64,000 nt of DNA from Flavobacteriales bacterium (GTDB lineage Bacteria; Bacteroidota; Bacteroidia; Flavobacteriales_F; PHOS-HE28), in NCBI GenBank assembly GCA_016716605.1, contig JADJWA010000001.1, positions 2,649,001 to 2,713,000 on the forward strand, given 5' to 3'. Both the position numbers and the translations under genes were made by a program. Position 1 is the stretch's first letter; each line of letters opens with the position of its first letter. Below the pieces are notes generated by a model. That model saw only the letters and a program-made list of their open reading frames with translations. It had not been told where the DNA came from and ran no database searches. Shown piece after piece: positions 42,603 to 50,040 of the stretch.

Positions 42603-45600
42603 TCAAGGTAGCTGCTCCTGCCGCACGGCCGTGGGCACGACCCCACCGATGTTCATCAGGATCGGGTCGCGGTCGTTCGCCGCCCCGGTGTACTTCACCA
42701 CTCCGCTCAGGTTCACATCCTCCACGTAGTAGCCATTCGCGATGGCGGTGGGCACATTGCCACCGATGCGCACCAGGATCGGGTCGCGGTCGTTGTCCTC
42801 GCCCACGTACTTGATCGGGTTGCTGCTGATCACGTTGCCAGCCCAGAGCTTCAGGGTGCCGTCCTCGCTCTTCCGCGCCTCGGTGCCGTAAGCGGCGGTC
42901 TCGGCCGCACGGAAATCGACCGTGATAGGCGCGGTGCCGATGGGGAGTGGGGCTGCGGTCATGGCCCCAAGGTGATTGCGGTGGCGCACGGCCACGTGGT
43001 AGTTCCCCGGCGGCACCTGCAGCAGCACGGGCGATGCCCCATCCATGCCCACCACATCGCCGTCGCGCTGCAGCAAGGCTGTGCGCGTGCCAACCACTTG
43101 GGCCGGCATGCTCGCGGATCGCAATTCCACCACGACATAGTCCACAATGGCGTTGGGGCCGCTCACGCTGAGCACGCCCGTGGCGATCTGCTCGCCACCG
43201 CCGCCGTTCACATGCGCATAACCCAGGGCTGTATATGGCTCCAGCGCCGGCAAGTATCCGCCTGCGCGCAGGTCATCCCGCATCAGGTTCGGCGTAACCG
43301 TGGCATCAAAGGGGCCTTCGAGCCAGAGCTGCGGACGCAGCGCCACGGTATTGGGCACGGCCAGGCATCCGCCGCTCACGCCGGCGAGCATGTTATTGCC
43401 GTCGGGGTTGACGATGTCCTCGATGGAGCTGATGCAGATCTCCGCGCCGGTCAAGGACACGTAGGTGATCCGGGCCAACGGCACGAAGCCGCTGTTCTTG
43501 ATCAACGAGCTGTCCTGGTAGCAGATGCCGATCACCTTGTTACCGCCGAGCGTGGTGTTCATGCTGATGTCGCCTGAGAGATTCGGCGCCAGGTTGGCGG
43601 CGCTCTGGATCGTGAGTCCGCTGAGGGTGAACTCATAGCCCATCACGCGCGCATCGGGATTGCGGATCATCACATCCACGGTCTTGGCCACGGGATTGAA
43701 GTTCGCCAGCGCCAGTTCAGCCACCTCGCTGGTGGTGAATCCCCGCGGGAAGTCGAACCACGGGTGGTAGTGGAGCACATGGCCGGTGGCATCGTGCGTG
43801 GCCTGCGAGGTGTAGGCGTAAACCATCAATGCCGCGTCGGTCACGGTCACCTCGCCATCATCGTTCAGGTCATTGCAGCTCGAGGGCGTAATGTCATTCC
43901 CGAGGATCGCGGAGACGTACTCCATCGCGTCGGCCTGGTTCTGCTGGCCCTCGCCGGTGAGATCGCCGCGCTTCGTCGGTCCGTTGCACACCCCGTTGCA
44001 ATCGAGGCGCGCATCGCCATACGCCTGGCCCAGGCAATCGGTCCAGATCGGGCACGTGGGCACCAGGGAGAAGCTGGGCACGTTCTGCGCGTTGCGCGTG
44101 ATGCTGATGCAGGCCTGCGCGTAGTTGTTCGTGTAGTCGGTCTCGTGCCGGCCCAGCGCATCGGGCGCGTGCTGCCAATTGGTGCGCACCACAAGCGTGT
44201 AGGTGCCTTCGGGCACATCCGTGATGTCGATCCAGTTGCAGGTGGTGCCAGTGCCGTATTCATCAAAGCACTGTTTGCTGATGCCCATGTTGCTGCAGCC
44301 GAACTGGCCGGTGCCGCCCGGATAGCAGCCCACATCGATCACGCAGAAGCCGTTCTTGAAGCCCACGGGGATGAGGTTGTTCTGTTGATCGAAAAGGAGG
44401 TAATCGGCGTAGCCTTCGTAGTGTGCATGCCCGTGGCAGTTGTTGAAGCTGAACATCTGCGGCTGAGAACTGGGGCTGCCGATGTAGTAGTCGGTGCCGC
44501 CGAGGTTGTCGATGCGGGTGGCGAAGCGCAGCACGTAGCGCGTTCCGGTGGCGCGCACGCAGCCTTCCACCACGGCGCAGTTGCTGGTGGTGGTGTACGT
44601 GTTCAGGACCAGGGTGCTCTGCAAGCGGGCCTGGTTCAGCTGCAGGTCCGGCCCGTTCGGGCAATTCACGTTCGGGTAGTACATGCAGCAATCGTTGCAG
44701 GGCACCGTTGCCAGCGGGTCGTAATTGCAGGCAATGGGGAGCATGCAGCCCACGGCGGGTCCCAAGTAGATGATGCTCACGCTCACCGCATTGCCGCAGG
44801 CCGAGGTGGCGGCATTGTGGCCTACGCGCAGCCGGTGCAGGGTGCCCCCGGGCATGTTGGCGCTGATCACGGCCTGCATGCCGCAGCCGCCATCGTTGTC
44901 ATCGGCGAAGGTGGCCCCCTCCACGCCGTCGCTCAGCACGATGCTTCCGCAGGCCATATCGTACACCCACAACCGTGTGTCGCAGGTGTTGGCGCCGCAG
45001 GTGGTGATCTGGTACTGCCCGCTCTGCGGTGGGGTGAAGCTGTACCACTGCTCCAGGAAATCAGTGGTCACCGTTGCGAGCGTCTGCGGATAACTGCCCG
45101 TGAGCGTGGCGAGCGTGATGGGGATGGCCGTGCTGCACGCGAAGCCCGGCGGGCAGTTGAACGTGGTCTCCTCGAAACTGCCGAATTGCCCGCCCTGTTT
45201 CACGAGCGCGCCATCGAGCCATACGAAGTACTGTCCGTAGCCGTAGGTGTTGTGCCAGATGCCGTCGTTCGCCGAATCGTTGATCCGGAACACGAGGCAG
45301 GTGCCCTGTGGCACGCACACGCTGCTGCTGGTGGTGCCGTTGGCCAGCGTTGCTCCTGTGCTCGCGTTCTTCAGCGTCCAGCTGGTCTCGCCAGGGTAGC
45401 TGTCGTGGAAGATGTCGATGCGCACCCGGCTCTGGCCGGCCGGGCAGCCGTAGTCGCATGTCCCATTATTCACATTCACGCTCGCGCTATAATTCGCAGC
45501 GGTGGCCTCATTGCAGCCGAAGACAGGTGTTAGGTTGCCCACGAACACATCGTCGATGGCAATGTCGCTCAGCTGCCCGCTGCCCGTGACGGCGCGGAAG

Positions 45601-46139
45601 CGGATCTTCAGATTGGTCTGCCCGGCATAGGGAGCGAGGCTCAACCAGCCTTGCTTCCAATAGATGCCCTTGTCGCCGCTCTGGCTCCAAAGGCTCGTGC
45701 TCACCGATCCATTGGCATTCACATCCACGTGCAGGCTGCCCATCTGGCTTCCCCGCATGTGGTACCAGAAGGTGAGGTAGGGGCTGCTGAGCCCGCTGAT
45801 GTTGAAGCACGGCGATTCGAGGGTCGCCGTCTTGCTCGGCGTGTTGCCGGCGCCGGCGCTCTCCACGTACATGTATTTCGCATTGCCCGTGGTATTGTTC
45901 AGCGTGTGATCGGTCCAAGGGCCAGTGCCGAGGATGGTGCTGCCGTTGGTGCCGTTATTGTCCACGTTCCACTCTAGGTCGTCACCGCTCAGGTTGGTCC
46001 AATTGGTGGGCAGCGTTCCGGGCGTGCCCACGGTACCGCTGGTGAACGGCTGGTTGTGTGGGAAGCTGGTGATGCACTGTGCCGAAGAAAGGGCCGGGGC
46101 GCATGCCAGTACGATCGGGAGTAAGGGCTTCAGGTTCAT
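42603..46139 (-). CDS. Large secreted protein with lysyl oxidase domain, dockerin-like repeats and shared C-terminal module (trio member 1)
   Basis: A 1178-residue protein with signal peptide MNLKPLLPIVLACAPALSSAQ. Order: MAM-like domain (about 22-200), PPC-like beta domains (about 215-470), lysyl oxidase domain (about 491-686), dockerin-like Ca-binding pair (718-775, RGDLTGEGQQN...DLNDDGEVTVTD), cohesin-like beta domain (790-920) and shared module (934-1178). The oxidase domain shows the copper motif CHGHAHYEGYADYLL (three His) and the segments KNGFC and CFDEY, which align with the lysine and tyrosine that form the LTQ cofactor in animal LOX. It would oxidise lysine side chains to aldehydes for cross-linking. 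Start chosen at the signal peptide. Confidence 0.88.
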   Translation of the reverse strand: MNLKPLLPIVLACAPALSSAQCITSFPHNQPFTSGTVGTPGTLPTNWTNLSGDDLEWNVDNNGTNGSTILGTGPWTDHTLNNTTGNAKYMYVESAGAGNTPSKTATLESPCFNISGLSSPYLTFWYHMRGSQMGSLHVDVNANGSVSTSLWSQSGDKGIYWKQGWLSLAPYAGQTNLKIRFRAVTGSGQLSDIAIDDVFVGNLTPVFGCNEATAANYSASVNVNNGTCDYGCPAGQSRVRIDIFHDSYPGETSWTLKNASTGATLANGTTSSSVCVPQGTCLVFRINDSANDGIWHNTYGYGQYFVWLDGALVKQGGQFGSFEETTFNCPPGFACSTAIPITLATLTGSYPQTLATVTTDFLEQWYSFTPPQSGQYQITTCGANTCDTRLWVYDMACGSIVLSDGVEGATFADDNDGGCGMQAVISANMPGGTLHRLRVGHNAATSACGNAVSVSIIYLGPAVGCMLPIACNYDPLATVPCNDCCMYYPNVNCPNGPDLQLNQARLQSTLVLNTYTTTSNCAVVEGCVRATGTRYVLRFATRIDNLGGTDYYIGSPSSQPQMFSFNNCHGHAHYEGYADYLLFDQQNNLIPVGFKNGFCVIDVGCYPGGTGQFGCSNMGISKQCFDEYGTGTTCNWIDITDVPEGTYTLVVRTNWQHAPDALGRHETDYTNNYAQACISITRNAQNVPSFSLVPTCPIWTDCLGQAYGDARLDCNGVCNGPTKRGDLTGEGQQNQADAMEYVSAILGNDITPSSCNDLNDDGEVTVTDAALMVYAYTSQATHDATGHVLHYHPWFDFPRGFTTSEVAELALANFNPVAKTVDVMIRNPDARVMGYEFTLSGLTIQSAANLAPNLSGDISMNTTLGGNKVIGICYQDSSLIKNSGFVPLARITYVSLTGAEICISSIEDIVNPDGNNMLAGVSGGCLAVPNTVALRPQLWLEGPFDATVTPNLMRDDLRAGGYLPALEPYTALGYAHVNGGGGEQIATGVLSVSGPNAIVDYVVVELRSASMPAQVVGTRTALLQRDGDVVGMDGASPVLLQVPPGNYHVAVRHRNHLGAMTAAPLPIGTAPITVDFRAAETAAYGTEARKSEDGTLKLWAGNVISSNPIKYVGEDNDRDPILVRIGGNVPTAIANGYYVEDVNLSGVVKYTGAANDRDPILMNIGGVVPTAVRQEQLP
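42606..43340 (-). repeat. Shared C-terminal module, copy 1
   Basis: Encodes 245 residues: WLEGPFDAT, NAIVDYVVVELR, LLQRDGDVV, RHRNHLGAMTA, YGTEARK, NDRDPILVRIGG and NDRDPILMNIGG around EDVNLSGVV, ending QEQLP. Same layout as copies 2 and 3. Confidence 0.85.
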
Positions 46140-46158
46140 GGTGCTGCGTTCTGATCGT

Positions 46159-46189
46159 GCAAAGTAGGGTGCTGAGGAATGACCCGCAA
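46159..46189 (-). promoter_or_regulatory. Candidate promoter of the secreted trio
   Basis: On the minus strand ATTG (46190-46187) is followed after 20 bases by TACTTTGC (46166-46159), close to the Bacteroidota -33/-7 pair but with TTTG shifted by one. It lies 19 bases before the lysyl-oxidase gene's ATG and would transcribe the first gene and perhaps all three. Confidence 0.4.
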
Positions 46190-46250
46190 TGGCGATCGAC
46201 GGATTCGCGCGGGGATGCGCTCCTATCTTCGCCGCATACCCAGAATCCCA

Positions 46251-47069
46251 ATGGCCATCGGACTCCTCAACGGCAAGCGCGGCATCATCAGCGGCGCACT
46301 CAATGACATGAGCATCGCGTGGAAAGTGGCCGAGCTGGCCCACGCCGAGGGCGCCCGATTCGTGCTCACCAACGCGCCCGTGGCCATGCGCATGGGAGAG
46401 ATCAACAAGCTGGCCGAAGCCACTGGGAGCGCGGTGATCGGAGCCGATGCCACCAACGACGCCGATCTCGAGAAGCTCTTCGCCGGAGCCACCGCAGAAC
46501 TGGGTGGCCCGGTGGATTTCGTGCTGCACAGCATCGGCATGAGCCCCAACGTGCGCAAGGGCCGCAAGTACGACGACCTGAACTACGAATGGTACAAGCA
46601 GACCCTCGATGTGAGCGCCATGAGCTTCCACCGCATGCTCCAGGCGGCGCACAAGGCCGATGCCATTGCCCAAGGAGGATCAGTGGTCGCCTTGAGCTAC
46701 ATCGCCGCGCAGCGCGTGTTCCCCGACTACGGTGATATGGCCGATGCCAAGGCCCTGCTGGAGAGCATCGGAAGGGGCTGGGGCTACCGCTTGGGCAAGG
46801 CGAAAGGAATCCGGGTGAACACGGTGAGCCAGAGTCCTACCATGACCACCGCCGGTACGGGCATCAAGGGCTTCGATGGGTTTTTCGGCTTCGCACAGGA
46901 GATGAGCCCATTGGGCAATGCACCTGCTGAGGATTGCGCCCGATTCTGCCTCGCGCTCTTCAGCGATTACACCCGCTTCATCACCATGCAGAACCTCTTC
47001 CACGACGGCGGCTTCAGCAGCACGGGGGTCACCCCCGATGTCATGGCCAAGTTCGTGAAGGAGGGGTAA
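46251..47069 (+). CDS. fabI: Enoyl-[acyl-carrier-protein] reductase (NADH)
   Basis: A 272-residue SDR-fold enzyme that performs the last reduction of each cycle of fatty acid elongation. The N-terminal GLLNGKRGIISGALNDMSIAWKVAE motif binds the dinucleotide; catalytic Tyr160 and Lys167 lie in FPDYGDMADAKALLES, the FabI Y-x6-K arrangement; VDFVLHSIG and NTVSQSPTMTTAG are further family motifs. Triclosan-type inhibitors target this enzyme. The ATG at 46251 gives MAIGLLNGKRG, as expected; a TATCTTCG box is at 46224-46231. In this window it is separated from recN by the secreted trio. Confidence 0.95.
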   Translation: MAIGLLNGKRGIISGALNDMSIAWKVAELAHAEGARFVLTNAPVAMRMGEINKLAEATGSAVIGADATNDADLEKLFAGATAELGGPVDFVLHSIGMSPNVRKGRKYDDLNYEWYKQTLDVSAMSFHRMLQAAHKADAIAQGGSVVALSYIAAQRVFPDYGDMADAKALLESIGRGWGYRLGKAKGIRVNTVSQSPTMTTAGTGIKGFDGFFGFAQEMSPLGNAPAEDCARFCLALFSDYTRFITMQNLFHDGGFSSTGVTPDVMAKFVKEG

Positions 47070-47149
47070 TTCAGCCGCGCGAGCCGCTTCATGCAGCGGT
47101 TTCACGTTCCGCCTTACCCGGCTTTGCCTGAGCGACCCGTCGATTCCAC

Positions 47150-48130
47150 CTATTGCGGCATCGATTCACCGGGCTTGTAGCTGGTCTTCGCGATGGCATT
47201 CTCCGTTGGCGGCAGGCTCTTCAGGTACCGGTAGAGCGCTTTGAGGTCCACGGTATCCATGCGGCTGTACGCGCCCCATGGCATGGGCGAGCCCGGGAGT
47301 AAGCGCCCGTTCTTGAAGCGGTTCACGAAGGTGCTCTCGTCCCAATCAGCCATAACGCCTGTGGCGGCATCCGGCGTCAGGTTTGGGCTCAGGTAGGACC
47401 AGCCTTCACTGAACGCATCCGGCTCGAAGTACATGCCGCCTGCGAACGGTGTCCCGATGAAGGCGCCCGTCTTCATGTCTCGCTCGGTGTGGCAGCCCAC
47501 GCAATTGGCCACGTAGTTGGCGAGGTAATGGCCGTAAGCCGCTGTGCTGTCCTGCTCGACACGCGCTGGCGGCGGTTCCTTGGGGCCTTCAGGCTTGATC
47601 AGGCCCATGGCCAGGATCGCCTTGCCCATGAAGGTGAATTCCTGCGGTACGATCGCATTCTCCACCGGCACTTGACTGCGCAAGAACGAGAGCACGGCCA
47701 CCAGGTCCTCATCACTCAGCCCTTGGAACGGCATGAAGGGCATCATGCCGCGCCCGTCATGGCCCACCATGTGGCGCATCGCGCGCGCCAGTTCCGCATC
47801 GGTGCGCTGTCCGATGCCGGTGGCGTGCGGCGTGAGGTTCGGCGCGCGGAATGTTCCCGGCGGGATGCTGAGTTCCCATCCGCCGCTCAGCGGGTCGGTG
47901 GCACCGCCCTCAACGGCAATGATGCGGTCCATGGGCATGTGGCAGGTGGCGCAGTGCGCAGGCCCGTAGGCCAGGTAGCGCCCGCGCGCGATCAAGGCGG
48001 AGTCGGTGCTGGCCTTGAGATCCGGGTATGGCGTATCGGAGTAGCTCTTGTTCCAGCTCAGCTGAACGAAGACCACGAAGGCCAACACGATGACTGCGAG
48101 TACGGCAAGGGTGCGCTTGATCAGTTTCAT
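47150..48130 (-). CDS. Membrane-anchored dihaem cytochrome c
   Basis: A 326-residue protein with an N-terminal transmembrane anchor (LAVLAVIVLAFVVFVQL) and two cytochrome c domains with haem sites CATCH (residues 60-64) and CVGCH (210-214). The layout resembles the dihaem subunits of alcohol/aldehyde dehydrogenase or other periplasmic electron carriers; RAPNLTPHATGIG and SPNLTPDAATGVM near each domain carry the distal-ligand motifs of this type. The electron partner is not encoded nearby. It faces the periplasm. Confidence 0.92.
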   Translation of the reverse strand: MKLIKRTLAVLAVIVLAFVVFVQLSWNKSYSDTPYPDLKASTDSALIARGRYLAYGPAHCATCHMPMDRIIAVEGGATDPLSGGWELSIPPGTFRAPNLTPHATGIGQRTDAELARAMRHMVGHDGRGMMPFMPFQGLSDEDLVAVLSFLRSQVPVENAIVPQEFTFMGKAILAMGLIKPEGPKEPPPARVEQDSTAAYGHYLANYVANCVGCHTERDMKTGAFIGTPFAGGMYFEPDAFSEGWSYLSPNLTPDAATGVMADWDESTFVNRFKNGRLLPGSPMPWGAYSRMDTVDLKALYRYLKSLPPTENAIAKTSYKPGESMPQ

Positions 48131-48315
48131 GATGGGAAGGGTTTGGGAGCATGAAACTAGTAGGATCCAGTGAATTGGCAAGCGGGTTCGCCAGATGGCC
48201 TTACCCACAAGGCATCCGGACGTGGACCATGATCCTGCTTGAGGCGCGGATGCATCGCGCGGCGACATCCGGGAATCCGCCGCCTTCAGCTGCGCCTGCG
48301 TTTCCCTCGTAGCCC

Positions 48316-48669
48316 ATGCCAATCGTCCATGCCGTCTATGTGATCGAGCTTTCGCAGATGGCGTTCACCGGGCATCGCCGGTTCCGCGAGGCCAAACCGC
48401 AGCATAACGGGGCGCTTGAATCCTGGTTCGTGGGATAGACCAGCAAGGACCTGAAGGTTCGATTCGCGCAGCACAAGAGCGGCGCCCGGAGCGCGAAGGG
48501 CCATAAGCTCAGCAGCGATATCGTGCGGAAGTACGGTAGGTACCTCCGGCCCAGCTTGTACCAGCACATCGGTCCATTGAGCCGCGCAGAGGCACTGGAA
48601 GTGGAGAAGGGACTGGCGCTGGAGCTGCGGAGGAAAGGGGTATGCGGTGTGGTGGGGATGAGTGAATGA
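48316..48669 (+). pseudogene. GIY-YIG-like nuclease gene with an in-frame TAG
   Basis: The frame from ATG 48316 reads 40 codons (beginning MPIVHAVYVIEL and reaching SWFVG), meets TAG at 48436-48438, then continues in the same frame as TSKDLKVRFAQHKSGARSAKG...PLSRAEALEVEKGLALELRRKG to a TGA at 48667. Family members have YVGQTSKDL here, so TAG most likely replaced CAG (Gln) by one C-to-T change. The VYVI and FVG-TSKD-R..QH elements are those of GIY-YIG domains. I call it inactive; readthrough cannot be excluded. Confidence 0.7.
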
Positions 48670-48734
48670 AGGTCGGCCGATTCAGTTCCGGGAATTCTGC
48701 GATCAGTACTCACGCTTAACCCGCACCTTGCGCC

Positions 48735-49958
48735 ATGCATCCGCGCATCGCGGTCATTGGAGGAGGCGCTGCGGGCTTCATGGCGGCCATCAGCGTGAAA
48801 ACGCACCGCCCTGAGACCGATGTGCTTCTGCTGGAGAAGAGCGGCAAGCGGCTGGCCAAGGTGCGCATCAGCGGGGGCGGGCGCTGCAACTTGACGCACG
48901 CCTGCCCCGAGCCGCGCAAGCTGGCGCGCCATTATCCGCGCGGCGAGGCCTTCCTCCGCAAGGTGTTCACCGCGTGGGGACAGCCGGAGGCCATTCATTG
49001 GTTCGAGCAGCAAGGCGTGAAGCTGAAGACCGAAGCCGATGGCCGCATGTTCCCGACCTCCGACGATTCGCGCACCGTGATCGAAGCGTTGAGCGGTGCA
49101 GCCGATGCGCTCGGCGTATGCGTCCGTATGAATTGCGGTGTGTCGCGTCTCGAACGAATAGGTGATGCCTGGTTGCTCGATACGTCGCAGGGCCAAGTCC
49201 AGGTTGATCGCGTCGTGGTGGCCTCGGGCGGTTCGCCGAAAGCAGAAGGGCTGGAGTGGCTGCGCGCGCTGGGGCACGAGGTAGTTGCTCCTGTGCCATC
49301 GCTCTTCACCTTCAACCTGTCCGATAAGGGCATCCGCGAGCTGATGGGCGTGGTGGCGCCGAACGCCCGTCTGCGCATCGAGGGCACCGCACTGGAGAGC
49401 ACCGGCCCGCTGCTCGTGACGCACTGGGGCTTCAGCGGCCCGGCTGTGCTGCGCCTCAGCGCATTCGGCGCGCGCATCTTGCACGAGCGCGACTATGCCT
49501 ACACCGTGCGCGTGAATTGGGACAGCAAGCTGAAGGAGGACGCAGCACGTACGCTTTTATTGGGCGAAGCGGCCACGCACCCCAGGCGGCAGCTCGCAAA
49601 CGCAGCAGGTTTCGGCTTGCCTGCCCGGCTGTGGGCCTTCCTGGTGCAGCGTTCGGGTCTCCCGCTCGACAAGCCGCTGGGCGAACTGGGGACGCGGCAA
49701 CAATCGCGGCTGTTCGATGTGCTCACCAACGACCGTTACGCCGCTCAGGGTAAGACGACCTTCAAGGAGGAGTTTGTCACCGCCGGTGGCATTTCTCTCG
49801 CGCAGGTGGACCCGCTCACGCTGCGAAGCACCCTGCAACCGCACCTGCACTTTGCCGGCGAGGTGCTGGACATCGACGGCATCACCGGCGGCTTCAACTT
49901 CCAGGCGGCGTGGAGCACGGGCTGGCTGGCGGGGCGTGCGGCGGCCCAGGGCGCTTGA
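48735..49958 (+). CDS. NAD(P)/FAD-dependent oxidoreductase, HI0933/YhiN family
   Basis: A 407-residue flavoprotein with dinucleotide-binding GGGAAGFMAA (residues 9-18), the RISGGGRCNLTHA motif near 44-56, VVVASGGSPKAEGLEWLRALGHEV, WGFSGPAVLRLSAFG and a C-terminal GEVLDIDGITGGFNFQAAWSTGWLAG, all hallmarks of the HI0933 family (also called BaiN-like). The function is uncharacterised in most bacteria. The genes on both sides read outward or are remnant, so it seems monocistronic. Confidence 0.93.
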   Translation: MHPRIAVIGGGAAGFMAAISVKTHRPETDVLLLEKSGKRLAKVRISGGGRCNLTHACPEPRKLARHYPRGEAFLRKVFTAWGQPEAIHWFEQQGVKLKTEADGRMFPTSDDSRTVIEALSGAADALGVCVRMNCGVSRLERIGDAWLLDTSQGQVQVDRVVVASGGSPKAEGLEWLRALGHEVVAPVPSLFTFNLSDKGIRELMGVVAPNARLRIEGTALESTGPLLVTHWGFSGPAVLRLSAFGARILHERDYAYTVRVNWDSKLKEDAARTLLLGEAATHPRRQLANAAGFGLPARLWAFLVQRSGLPLDKPLGELGTRQQSRLFDVLTNDRYAAQGKTTFKEEFVTAGGISLAQVDPLTLRSTLQPHLHFAGEVLDIDGITGGFNFQAAWSTGWLAGRAAAQGA

Positions 49959-50040
49959 GTTCGCAAGCACACTTGCCCCCGTGGTCAAGGAGAAGGGCCC
50001 CGCCTCACGGAACCCTTCAGGATTTCGGGGCGGCAATGCC

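Noticed and set aside
37480..42800. Repeated GGGTCGCGGTCGTT-type segments as a possible CRISPR array
   Set aside because: The copies are in frame inside proteins and spaced hundreds to thousands of bases apart, with no uniform spacers or cas genes.
43764..45533. Plus-strand open frame of 589 codons opposite the lysyl oxidase gene
   Set aside because: Shadow of the minus-strand gene, which shows domains over the whole span; the shadow has only repetitive Val/Ala/His sequence.
48436..48438. TAG as a recoded codon in the GIY-YIG-like gene
   Set aside because: Other genes in the window end with TAG and nothing suggests a suppressor; a point mutation is simpler.
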